Source: Karstenula rhodostoma CBS 690.94 (taxonomy: Eukaryota; Ascomycota; Dothideomycetes; Pleosporales; Didymosphaeriaceae). Taken from it: a stretch of 64,000 nucleotides of DNA. The translations under genes and the position numbers were made by a program. The notes beneath the pieces were generated by a model that worked only from the letters and a program-made list of their open reading frames with translations, ran no database searches and was not told the DNA's origin. How positions within the stretch are numbered: position 1 is the first letter of the stretch; every line of letters begins with the position of its first letter. The stretch lies in NCBI GenBank assembly GCA_010093485.1, contig MU001501.1, forward strand, positions 1,815,052-1,879,051, written 5' to 3'. This document shows, one piece after another, positions 21,198 to 31,807 of the stretch.

Positions 21198-22819
21198 CTT
21201 CCTGACATGGCGAAATGGTGGTCTTACATGGGTGCTTGTACAGGCGATGACATTTACGGCGTAATGTGATTCCGCTTCTCCGTGCGGGGCGGGCCAATAA
21301 CGTAGTTGCGTCGATGCGCTAGCGCTTAGTCAAAGCGCGCGCCAACACTATGCCTATCGTTGCGACATCCTACTTGCTGAAATTGCCACAGACGTCCATA
21401 CCAAGGTGTGACCTACGTGGGATCAAAGAGGCGATACGCTCGCGTGGCCATGGCTGCCTGAACTGGCATGGTGAAGACTACACTGAATGTCAGGCACCAT
21501 CTGCCGAGACCCCCCCTATTTAAATTACAACATGTCTCGCTCAGAAAAGAAGTGCATTTACGCTATCTTTGTCACAATTGACGACCACCGTCAACAGTCT
21601 AGGCAGTCTTTCGCTTCTTCTTGTTTAGGGCTAACATGATCTCTTCTTCTCGCAGGTTGATTACATACATTGGTTCGAACACCCTCAAGGATTTTGCCAA
21701 TCCTGAACTCCGTCAAGTGGTCCAGCAGTTCTGCGAGAAGCAGTAGAACGCGGTGTGTGACGCGTCCTTTCGTAGTACACATGGCTTACTCGATATTCTT
21801 AAGATCCGACTGTTAAAAAGGCTTAAATCAATGGCACACGCCTCCACCAATCCCACGACGACCCGAGCGACCCTAAGCCAGTGATTTCGATTCGTTTCAA
21901 AGATGAGAACGATAAAAGGATTGGCACAGGCCATGTGCACGAGGATGGTACCGGCCAAGTGAACTGGAAGTAGGCGTCTTCAAAGAAAAGCGTAGTGTTG
22001 TACCACAGACGCCTGGAACGTTTCTTCTCTCCGGCTTTGAAGTCTTGTATCTTTATCTTAGTAGCTAAGCGATAGCTTGGATACCTTGGGCAGCTCAACA
22101 CGGCGCAGTGAAGCATTGAATTAGTGTCCTTGGATTTGAGAGGGCATTTCAGATCACTGTTCTGACTTTGCGAGCCAGTCGATATAAGTAGCGCTTTAAT
22201 TTGACCTACTACTCCTGACTACTGGATACATATACCGTACCTCTTCTAAGATGTTTGCTAGGCTTAGCTCATGGACTCTGCATCCCCAGTGTTTTGTGAT
22301 TGACCGACTGTGCGTCGCTGTATTCTTGCTATAAACGTCGTAGGCATTCTGTGGTTTGTGCGCTGGGCATGGTCCACGAACTTTTGACACCAACAGCAAC
22401 GACGGTGGGCTTCCAACGGCACAATCCCATCCGGGCCAGTCTTGGACGAATTTCGAGGTGTGTAGTAACGGCAATCTATTTACGATATCCGAACAAGATC
22501 CCAGTAACGCCCGTCACCAGTCGCTCCGCGCAGCACGATCGAAACGAATCACCCCGCCTTCGCAGTCCCCGCATGCCCTACCCATGGCAGAGCATCTAGA
22601 AGAGATTGCGATAGTTATCGACAAAGATTTGGAAGCCTGGGAGTGTGCGCACCAAGACGAGTATACCGATACTGTGTCACATCCTGCGCGGCTTGAGAAA
22701 TGCATCGCTGCAGGTCAACAGAACATCCCGAAGAAACAAACGGAGACCGTGGTCATGGCAGAATTTCCAAACTTCTGTAATAGAGATCCTCGAAAATACT
22801 TGTACTGAGATTTGACAGT
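21198..22819. other. Intergenic, no supported gene
   Basis: About 1.6 kb with only short frames. A plus-strand frame at 22356-22808 contains a modestly protein-like part (HLEEIAIVIDKDLEAWECAHQ) and could be an exon of the unresolved region that follows. No RNA gene is seen. Confidence 0.4.
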
Positions 22820-24860
22820 TCTCTTACCGCTCAGGTATTTTCAGAGCCACTGCGCCGGGGTCTGATATAGGAACCCACAAAGACCAGCTGCTCATTCCGA
22901 TTCGAATTACCAACGCCAATGCATATTTCGCAGCCCGTCGAGAGTCCACGAATCGGAAGCCGCTCACACTAGACCATGCCATATTCTGTGCCCCTAAGCA
23001 ATCCGCCTTCATTAGCGACGGTGTGAGCTTCGCCATCTGGTCTCCATGAATTCAGTAGAGGATCCAAATCGATGAGCGTAGTCCAGGTATCAAGATCGGG
23101 GTCGAGATCGCGCAGTACATTTGAGGGAAGCGTGGCTTCCATTCCAGATGGAGGAGTCAGGTAGTTTGGAATACCATGACGCAGCGCAACAGCCGCACCT
23201 GTTGACTCTGTTGAGTATACTTGCGAATTCTCATGGTCTGTTCGGCTATCAGAATATGCAGACGCGTCGGAGATACAAATCTCTTACCAGAGACTGGCGT
23301 GTGCCTTGTCGGCTGCTATCTCTTGGAATGGGGTTCGCCGCCATCGCAACCCCTTGTCTTTCCATGCTGTAGATAATCTGTTGGGTAGTCCAAAAGTCTT
23401 CTGGAATCACCTCTGTGTTTCTCGGAGTAATTGGCCATGTCTTTTCCTATTGTTTCTGCAAGAGAAGAGCCTTTCTTGATCGCTTCCTCGATTATTTTCA
23501 GCCTTTTCTATGTTAGATCTTGTGTAACGAGGGTTGATGATACTCACTCATCTGCAGAGCAAGGCCAATCAGCAAAAAACAAGAATCCTTCGTTGCCTTT
23601 AGAAATCAGATCGTAAGCTCTCCCTTTGTGGAAAGGGACTTATTGTCGATATGCCTTTGTCCTTGCGTTCTCCGGCGATATGTAAGAAAACTGTCCGGTG
23701 GGTTCGTATCTAGAGGTTCCGAAGCAATTCTCCGCATCTTTTGGCTATGGCTGCCTGTGTTTCTATTCGTAGTTTGTCCTACTTGCGCGCAATCTTGCGA
23801 AATCATGTCCGAAGAAGGGGGCGGGAGAAGTTGCGACGTTCATGCTGTGATGTGATGGTGCCACCTGAAATAGCTAGTGCGAGGATATTTCTCCTCGCGC
23901 TAGTCGATTGCGGGCCTCGGGATACGGGCCCATCGGAGATGATTTCCCCACGAGCTTTGTCCTATGCCTCGTTTCCAAGTCTCTTTCGATCCACAAATCA
24001 GTGTTCTGTCATTCAACGTGCACAGATATGTTGCGATCTAGACCGCTTACCGTTAAGCCCATGCATCATGGTTTTCTGATTGTTGACTCGAACTACAAAG
24101 CCCATGCATCATTCCTTTTATGTCATGCCCACCAAGTTTCGCTATCAAACAAGCAGATCAGGAAAGTTCTCGGATGCTGTCCTAGAGTATATCATGGTTT
24201 CCCCCATCAGGCTGAAAAGTCATTCACTTCAACGCTCTTTAAGCCTTGCTGACCTTTCTTGCCTTGTGGCCTTCTCCTTCACTCTCCAGCAAATAAGAGC
24301 TTACAACGCTCGACTCAGGCTACGTAGGGGCTACCTTTGCTTGGTCTACCGCTATTCTCGGACTTTTGCAGGCGTTCCTATCCCAGAGTCAACGAAGGCT
24401 CGGAGCACGCTTCCTCAACCCCACGACAGGTTACTTTGTTGGACATCTTCTCGTTGCTACCGCCTTTTTCTGTGTTTAGAAGATCCCTTCCTCCATCACA
24501 TAGCAACACGTCGCATTCCAGCTACTGTTGGAAAACGCATGGATCGAAGGGCTAAGCATCACGGTCAGTGCTGGAGCAGCTGTTCTCATCGATTGCTGAT
24601 ATCGTCATAGCTATACTCGTGCCTGAAGATTGCCGTCGAAGACAACACGCTGTACGACATCTTCCGTTGCATCGCAGAAATGACATATGTGCTCCACATA
24701 CTGGGTTTCCTATTGCTGGCCATCGGTGTCGTTGGTAGGGCGAGAGCGTCGGGGATTAAGTTAGTACAGTTTCCGCATGGGGGAAGTGCGTGTGGGTGGG
24801 CGCGGAGGGCCAGAGGTCGTTACGTGGAGGTGTGGTTGGGGGCTTTGTAGAGTAAGCTTC
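22820..24860 (+). pseudogene. Unresolved or decayed multi-exon membrane-protein region
   Basis: Several plus-strand stretches have strong protein character but lie in different frames and are broken by stops. Examples are 22830-23048 (FRATAPGSDIGTHKDQLLIP, ending FAIWSP), a hydrophobic stretch near 23730-23790 (FWLWLPVFLFVVC), 24310-24480 (SGYVGATFAWSTAILGLLQA, then NPTTGYFVGHLLVATAFF), 24510-24600 (LLENAWIEGLSITVSAGAAV) and 24615-24850 (DIFRCIAEMTYVLHILGFLL). At least three hydrophobic segments suggest a polytopic membrane protein. I could not find one set of introns that joins them all, so either the gene has many short introns or it is a pseudogene. The family is not recognised. Confidence 0.4.
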
Positions 24861-25920
24861 AGGGGCTCTGGTCTGTGGTAGTGGGATTTGAGGTTGGTGG
24901 GACGGATGGAAAGGGGCCGTGGCTGTGGGGTGTGATGGGCATTGGGTGTATTTGCGCTGGACATTTGGTTCTTCGCGCTGGGCAGTCGCGTCTTTGCGAT
25001 GGCTATCATCGATAGATTCTTGAGGGGTTTCACGACGTCAAAACTACTGTTGGTCTTAGAGGCACGTCGCGTTGGAGTTCAATAACAGGGTCGAACTTTC
25101 TCATCTTCTCTGGTGGTGTCATGGTTTTCTGATTGTTGAGAAAATGATAGAAAAATATAGAATGCGACTGCCGCCTAAAGGTAACACAAAGGAAGCGTTG
25201 CAAATGAGAGGCTGGTGGTGTCATACGCCGCGTGTCTAGCTAATGAGTGGAAACGCCAACATCGTGATACGACATATGGGTATCGCATTGCTACACCTTG
25301 GTTTTTCAGCTCCGCGGTACAAGTGCTCGGTTGACAACAAAAACCAGTCAGCACAGGTGTATCCTCGCGCAAGGCTGTCCGACAATGCAACCATCTAGCA
25401 AGTAATTCCGTGGCTTGCAAAGGCGCGCAAAGAGTCAACAATCGGTTGACAATGGTGATATTGTCAGTTTTTCCTTGGCATTACTCAATAAAGTAGCTGT
25501 TCTAAGTGGTACGTTAATGAAGCACTGACCACGTTGTCCATTACGATTAAATGATGCCTCTTGTTCTTGCATACGCACGCGAAAGTCAACAAACGTCAAC
25601 CAATACATCATCTAGCTAGTTTGTCTACGGTTCCAGTCAAGAAATGTACCCAATGTCAAATTTAGTAGCCCGTGTGTAAAAAACACTGTAACACTTTCAG
25701 ATTTTGAGTGACTCTAAGAACTAACCAAGTGGTCAATGATCGACTTGTCTTGCTAATTTTACTCTGCCACATGGCGAAAGAACGAAGTGGACGTCATAAT
25801 GGGTTTGTGTTTGGAAACGTGCACGTGGGTATGCAGTTGTCCTACAATCTTAGATGGTTATTAGCGTCAGCCGTCAATTTGAAGCAGCCACATTCACTAC
25901 CGTGCGCCACAAAACCTCAA
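24861..25920. other. AT-rich intergenic region with transposon-like fragments
   Basis: No supported gene. It contains a segment at 25140-25215 shared with the transposon relic at 40680-40745, and another short dispersed repeat at 25119-25138 (see findings). Confidence 0.45.
25151..25215. repeat. Fragment of a dispersed element, copy 1
   Basis: The segment running from AAAAATAT through GCGACTGCCGCC, then GTAACACAAA and GCGTTG(C/T)AAATG, is nearly repeated at 40682-40740. The second copy lies at the end of a transposon relic, so this one is likely a short remnant of the same element. Confidence 0.55.
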
Positions 25921-26100
25921 CCTCAAATTCTTGTGGAGTCACAAATACTAGATGCGGCACAGAATGTTGAAACCCGTTCTTTGAGGAGTCACAATTGCCA
26001 CTGGGCACAAGAGACAAAGGCTCAAGTCTTTGAGGAGTTACAGTGGCCACAAGGTGGCACAGGGCCCCGATTCTCGGGATTCGAGGAGTCATTAATTCCA
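25921..26100. repeat. Four degenerate 50-bp tandem repeats
   Basis: GGAGTC or GGAGTT occurs at 25935, 25985, 26034 and 26085, spaced 50, 49 and 51 bp apart. The first three are each followed by a GGCACA-like block. Copies 2 and 3 share TTTGAGGAGT(C/T)ACA and a following GCCAC. The array sits just upstream of a TATA box and a small gene. Confidence 0.65.
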
Positions 26101-26121
26101 TGTTATGTGTATGCTATGTAG

Positions 26122-26130
26122 TATATAAAA
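26122..26130 (+). promoter_or_regulatory. Probable TATA box
   Basis: TATATAAAA lies about 300 bp upstream of the small gene at 26426. It would imply a 5-prime leader of about 270 bp containing a short upstream frame (Met at 26144). Confidence 0.45.
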
Positions 26131-26425
26131 GCCCTCTTTTAGCTATGGAAGTCGACATCAGCAAGATTCACCAACTCAGGCTACCAATACCCAGTAATAC
26201 TATATCTCAAGCTCGAGTTCCCGGCGAAGCAGTACAACCCGTGTACAATTGCGTAATCCAAATTCTATTGCAAAACACACAATTCCATAGGAAATTCTCA
26301 TCACCCCGCTATAGGACCCGACATTAGTCGATTTCGACAACCAAGACTTCCCTGAATAGCAGCCCCACACCTAGCGTTCTACAACAACTCTAAATACAAC
26401 TAATACATCTTGCTCAGCTGCCAAA

Positions 26426-27055
26426 ATGGCTACATACGGGTTCCCGGTCGAGTTGGTGAAGTTCGTCAATGGCGAGGTCGCGCCGCCGTTTTGGGACGGG
26501 ACCCCCCTCTGTAAGATTCAGAACCCTCAATATACATTCTCGAGCTAACCTAGTTGTACTTCAGTCATACAAGCGCCTGAGAACTGGGTTGGCAGTCAGA
26601 ACTCCAACCTCAACTTGACGGCTATACTCACAGAGTATATCTACCATGGACTCAGCTTCTTCTATGTCGTATTCCAGACCCGTTCCAGCAGCGGCACCAC
26701 CATCCAATATGGATGGATTCCCCACCATCTCGTTGGTGACTATTTGAAGAACGAGTGGAAGGAATACAAAGATCTCCTCGAGGTGCCTGAAGCGGAGGCT
26801 TTCGACCCATTGCCGGGGGGTTTTCTCGACCGATCTCCCCAGGCTACTCGCAAAGGAGTCTATCGGCACTCCACCGTCATCAAGCGCCTCCGCGAAGAGG
26901 TTGTTGGACACTGTCAGCAAATCATCCCGGAGCTTATCAACAATGGCGATAAGGCCAATGACGAGATCGCTGAAAATGACATGCTCAAGCATCTCTCAGC
27001 CAAGCTCAAAGAGACCACCGATTCTTACTTCAAGGACTTGCAGGCCAAAGCCTAG
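26426..27055 (+). CDS. Orphan hypothetical protein, two exons, 191 aa
   Basis: Exons 26426..26510 and 26565..27055 flank a 54-nt intron (GTAAGA donor, TTCAG acceptor with a CTAAC-type branch site). The start context CCAAAATGG is good. The protein begins MATYGFPVELVKFVNGEV, continues FIQAPENWVGSQNSNLNL, and ends in a charged helical region. No signal peptide or known domain is seen. The same frame stays open for 40 codons beyond the TAG (LEDRKYDGAQAKLGKS onward, to a TGA at 27176), so the stop may be a recent truncation. Confidence 0.65.
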
Positions 27056-28183
27056 GCGCTCGAGGATAGGAAGTACGACGGAGCTCAGGCTAAGCTCGGC
27101 AAGTCCTTAATGCTGGTGCTGCTTGAGCGAATGCCCAACTGGAAAGGTTCCCGGACTGTACATCTACCCGATCTTTGAAAACAAATCTCCGAATTACACG
27201 GCTTGAGCAACCAAAACAATTTGCCCTGGACTCTTTGACAACACCGTGTTCTGGTGCATTGGCAAATTTTGGGGAGATTAGGTGGAGATGATTCGGCTCC
27301 TTGTACTTGATAATGTAACCACGTTATCCACATGAATTAGTTAAGTTTGTATTTCTTGTCACTCTTTGCTTGGTTTGATTAATGTACGGCGGGGATGTTG
27401 AAAGTACCTTGGGTATTTAGGTTTCCTAGCAAAAAATCTGTATAATAATATGTTTAGTTTCTCATGAATGTGTTACTGTTGATGTATGACCGTTCAGAGA
27501 TTCACAGTTAGCGAAGCTTCCTAAGTGGTTGTGTAGATGATAACGTCCGTACCACGATTCCGCCCCAATAAATAGATGGGACGTTGTGAAAAAACCGAAA
27601 CCTGCTTTAATCTAACTTTGAGAAACTCCGATGTTGTCGTTTTAAGCTCTCAACATTTGAAGATTGCTCTTGACCGACATCTCTCACAGTCTATACGGGG
27701 ATACTGGAGAAGAAGTAGTGTGTCGTGGAAACTCCAATCTAGTAAATGCAGTCAACTGGGTACGTGACACAATTCATGTGCCTCGATCGATTTTACAAGC
27801 AGCTGAATCACCACGACGACTTTTTTCCGCTGCGTAACCTCCACCTCTTCCCAAAACGGATCATCGCGCGAGATAAGCTAGCCTTCCTGGGCTAGTGCAT
27901 TCTGGTGTGGACACTTCGACCCACTCCACTTCAAACATACGATCTTGAAAACACAGTCGATGCCAAGTCCCGAATGAGTTAGGAACCTCGCGTGTCGAGC
28001 TGTTTTGGGTGAGTGTGGAGTGGATACATCCGAGTGGGATTAGCTACGTCTGCCTATATCCTCGGTCTTTGCTTCGAGGTTAGCGAAAATGCTTTCCAGC
28101 ACGTATAAAGAGGGCCATTGATTTCTCAAGGAAAGTATTATATCTCCCTGTGAGAACTCTCTTGCTATATCGAAGTTTCGGCT
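27056..28183. other. AT-rich intergenic region
   Basis: About 1.1 kb. I see no supported gene. The right end contains the promoter of the carboxylesterase gene. Confidence 0.45.
28104..28110 (+). promoter_or_regulatory. Probable TATA box of the carboxylesterase gene
   Basis: TATAAAG lies 74 bp upstream of the ATG at 28184. Confidence 0.55.
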
Positions 28184-30018
28184 ATGGCGACTTTAACAAC
28201 ACCTTTTGGCTCCTTCAAAGGCAAGTACGCCGATGGCGTGGTCCAGTATCTCGGCATTCCATATGCTACTTTAAAGAACCAGCTGAGTGCTCCGGAGATG
28301 GTATTCTCATACAAAAGCGTGGTAGATGCTACGGAGTATGGGTAAGTTTACTCCACTTTCCAAGTTCAATCACCACCCCATCTCCCCTTCCTTTGACCTC
28401 CCGAATTGAATACATATTACGCGTCTATGCTAATTCCTCCAGTCCACGTGCCCCTGCCCCCGACACCTCCCTTTTCGAGCAACAATTCCTCATCCAATCC
28501 GTTATCGATGACACTCCTTCGCCGCGCATGTCAGGCACCGAGTGTCTGAATCTTAACATCACCGTTCCGTCTTCTATCGACCCTGAAAGCGTGAATAAGC
28601 TCCCAGTAATGGTGTTCATTCATGGTGGAGGCTTTCTCATGGGCAGCAACTCCGCGCCGTACTTCGATCCGAGTCGCTTCGTCGCGCTGTCCGCTGAGCT
28701 TGGAACGCCTGTGATCGTTGTTAGCATCAAGTATGCTCTTTCACCGACTAGTCACCTCATACATACTGACGCGAGATTATAGCTACCGTCTAGCCGTCCT
28801 GGGCAACTTGACATCCTCAGAACTTAGAGCCGCAGGATACCCGGGCAACAATGCACTGCAAGACCAGAAATGCGCTTTGCAGTGGATCAGATCGCATATT
28901 GAGGGATTCGGCGGCGATGCCAATAATGTGACTGCGTTCGGCGTCAGCGCTGGCTCAGGTATTGATTGTCCTACTTTTGTGGCTGCAGTCGGGATCGAGG
29001 CTGATATGAAGCAGTTGCAGTCCTGACGCAGCTTTTCTCCACGGAGCCGCTGTTCAAGCGTGCGATTGCCATGAGCGGGACGCCAATGATGCTCAAGCCG
29101 CTGCCCGCTGCCGTGGCTGAGGTAACATACAACTCTATCATGGAGGCACTGGGGCTCGAGAACGCGAGCGTAGAAGAGCGCATTCGGCGCCTTATTACGA
29201 TCTCACCGGAGGAGCTTGTAGAGAAGACGCCGATGACGGCGAGGCTTGCGCCATTCCTGGATGGCGACATCCTCCCCGAAGCTGTGACGTTCGATAAACT
29301 TGCTTCTAGGATGGTCATCCCGGGTATGAAGTGGTGCGGGGCATTGATGATAGGGGATTGCCAGCACGACGTAAGTTATCTGCATACCAAGACCATCGAG
29401 TACTCATGCGTGCAGGGCAACGTGACGTTCTTCATGGGTCTAGCGTCTCAGATACAGAACCTTGCGTCCAATCTCTACGCCTCCTTCTCGGCCAGCTTGG
29501 GCGCCGCTTCAGCCACTGCCATACTGGATGCATACGGCATCACACCCAGCATATCCGACGACATCGCACTGAAGCATACAATCAATCTCGCAACGGATAT
29601 TTTATACGCAACTTCAGCGTTATATTACGCGCGTGCCTGGCCTGGAAAGAGGTATGTGTATCATTTCAATGAGGGTAATCCTTGGGAAGGACAATTCAAG
29701 GGAATGGCGACGCATATGTTGGATGCGGCGTGTCTTTTCCAGAATTACAATCATGAAACCGGGGAGCATGGAAAGGACGTTGCGGGGACGTTGGCAAATG
29801 GATTTATAGCTTTTACAAACGGGATGGAGCCGTGGGACAGGTTTGATGAGGTGGCTTGCAAGGTGAAGGTGTTTGGCGGCGCGAAGGTAGAGCATGTGGC
29901 TGGGCGCAATGGGTGGGACAGTGGAAGGAGGGATACGCTGTTCAGGCTTGCGGAAGAGGGCAAGGTAAACTTGGATGGAATGAGTATCGCTTGGGACGAG
30001 TTCCTCGCGGGAAAATAA
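28184..30018 (+). CDS. Type-B carboxylesterase, 524 aa
   Basis: Five exons: 28184..28341, 28443..28730, 28783..28958, 29021..29370 and 29416..30018. Splicing restores family landmarks: TPFGSFKGKYADGVVQYLGIPYA at the N-terminus, the CLNLNI block, oxyanion loop FIHGGGFLMGS, VSINYRLAVLG (across intron 2), nucleophile elbow FGVSAGS (Ser at about 204), IGDCQHDG, and a late His in GMATHMLDAACLF. The fourth intron is 45 nt and in frame, so unspliced reading is possible, but splicing gives the better IGDCQHDGNVTFF. There is no signal peptide, so it is probably intracellular. It hydrolyses carboxylic esters; the substrate is unknown. It is tail-to-tail with the SDR (45 bp gap). Confidence 0.9.
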
Positions 30019-30063
30019 GAGGTCAGAACGGCACATCTTCATATAGAACTTAGATGACTAGCA

Positions 30064-30969
30064 TCAAAATGTTGGCCGCTCTGGAACTTTCTGGTACCCC
30101 AGATCCCAAATACTTTGGCTCTCCTCCCCTATCCATCTCTGACTCTCGTTCACCCAGTCCACGCATTTCCTGAAGTATATGTTCTCTTGTGAAAGCTCGA
30201 TGGTTTCCGCGGTGAGATTGTCGTCTGCCAGTATCGCCTCTATGGCTTTGATCACCGTCGACAAGGGCGTGATATGTTCTTTTGGCCAGAGCGGCAGGAT
30301 CTCGGGCGGACATAGACCTGTGGGGATGAAGCCAGGGCAGATTGCATTGACAGTGATGCCTTCTTTGACTAAGATGGGCCCGGCTGCTCGTACGAAGCCG
30401 ATGACGCCGTACTTTGAGGCCGTGTATTGCGGATTTTGTGTCATGAAGCTTCATAGGTTAGCTACGCTCTGATCTTGGTGGTGCTGGATAGCTTACTATA
30501 ACCCAGCTGCTGAACTCGTTGCTACAAATTTCCCCTTCCCTCCACCTGCTTCCTTGCTTCGCCGTACATAGTACTTGAATAGCCACAGTCCCTGGATCAC
30601 CGCCTCGAGGTTGACCTGCATGCTCTTCGTGTTCAGCGGCTTGACCAAGCCTTCTGTATCCACCTCCTCTTTCTCCATTCCATCGTACAACATCTGTCTG
30701 TCGTCGATGCCAGCATTTGCGTGGAAAAAGTCGAGTCGGTTGCCGCCCCACTCGTAGGCTTGCTTGAAAAGGCGCGCTTGTGATGGGTAGGAGGCGACAT
30801 CGACCTGAATAAAAGTTGCGTCGTGGCCGAGCTTCTTGGCTGCTTCTGTGCCGGTCGTGGGATTGAGCTCGGCAATGACAACACGGAAGCCTTTGCTGTG
30901 AAGATGTGTTGCTACAGTCAACCCAATGCCTGAGCCTGCTCCTGTTACTACTGCGACTGGCTTGGACAT
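30064..30969 (-). CDS. Short-chain dehydrogenase/reductase, 285 aa
   Basis: Two exons, 30497..30969 and 30064..30448, with a 48-nt intron. The classical SDR plan is complete: NAD(P)-binding TGAGSGIG at residues 10-17, VDVAS, ANAG, the active-site region ATSSAAGLYFMTQNPQYTASK with Tyr166 and Lys170, and the later ICPGFIPTG. An acidic residue at the end of the second strand (VVIAELNP) suggests NAD rather than NADP. The overall form resembles the 15-hydroxyprostaglandin-dehydrogenase-like group, which oxidises secondary alcohols. It sits between the esterase and the CMD gene, with which it shares a 317-bp divergent promoter. Confidence 0.9.
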
Positions 30970-31286
30970 AGTTGATGTTCTCGTGGGCTTGATGTTGTAG
31001 CTGCTAGGCTTAGTCGCGATGCAGATCAGCCTGATGAATCAGTTGGAGAAACTGGGTTCGCCAAAGGGAGATGCATCTTCACGTTCAGATAGTATACAGC
31101 TATGAGCGGTAGTTGTGGAGAAGAAATGACCCCACATCCTCCTGGCACACTTGCACCGCGGAACAACGCCGCCGGCCCCGCACTAAGCCCCTAGAATACT
31201 AGAATGATGCGGGGTAATCAAACCCCATCGCACCCCCACCCCTACCTCCATTCTCCTATACGATCACTCGTAACCGTTGCCAAACC
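30970..31286. promoter_or_regulatory. Bidirectional promoter region of the SDR and CMD genes
   Basis: 317 bp between divergent start codons. It includes CCGCGG and nearby CGCCGCCGG, the kind of CGG-rich site bound by Zn2Cys6 regulators. No clear TATA box is seen. Confidence 0.4.
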
Positions 31287-31773
31287 ATGCCGAACGCCAA
31301 GGAAATCGAACAAGCCCACAAGACGCTCTTTGATGCGGGTATCGAGATCCGCCGGGAGGTTGCCGGAAGCGACTATGTTGATGCCGCGCTCAAGCGCTTT
31401 TCTTCCGATTTCTCCAAGCCCTTGCAGAGCTCATTGACTGAGATTGGCTGGGGCTGGATTTGGAGTCGGCCGGGTCTCACTCGTAAGCAGAGGAGCTTGC
31501 TGAACCTGGGTATGCTGTGTGCTTTGAACAGGAGCACCGAGTTGGGGGTCCATGTCCGCGGCGCGCTGAACAATGGGCTGAGCGAGGTGGAAATCAGGGA
31601 AGCGTTGCTGCAGGTTGGAGTATATTGTGGACTTGTAGGTTTTGTTCTAAGAAAGCGAAATGATACGTTTTTGAACTGACTCCAAACAGCCTGCCTCCTT
31701 GGAAGCATTCAGGGTTGCCGAAGATGTCATCACCAAATACAAGAAAGATTCTAAGCCTAAAGCGAAGCTCTGA
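31287..31773 (+). CDS. Carboxymuconolactone-decarboxylase-family protein, 143 aa
   Basis: Exons 31287..31634 and 31690..31773 are joined by a 55-nt intron. The protein has the compact all-helical CMD pattern: LTRKQRSLLNLGMLCALN, ELGVHVRGALNNGLSEVEI, REALLQVGVYCGLPASLEA. There is no CxxC pair, so it belongs with decarboxylase or ring-processing members rather than the AhpD peroxidase type. Length (143) is typical. In fungi such proteins occur both in aromatic catabolism (gamma-carboxymuconolactone decarboxylase) and in natural-product clusters. Here it sits between an SDR and a P450, which supports a role in small-molecule conversion. Confidence 0.88.
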
Positions 31774-31807
31774 AATGATTTCAATGCCAGCAATGTGGAT
31801 AATCTAT

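Noticed and set aside
29371..29415. Reading the carboxylesterase without its fourth intron
   Set aside because: The 45-nt segment is in frame and open, but removing it restores the conserved GDCQHDG block and it has good GTAAGT and CAG borders.
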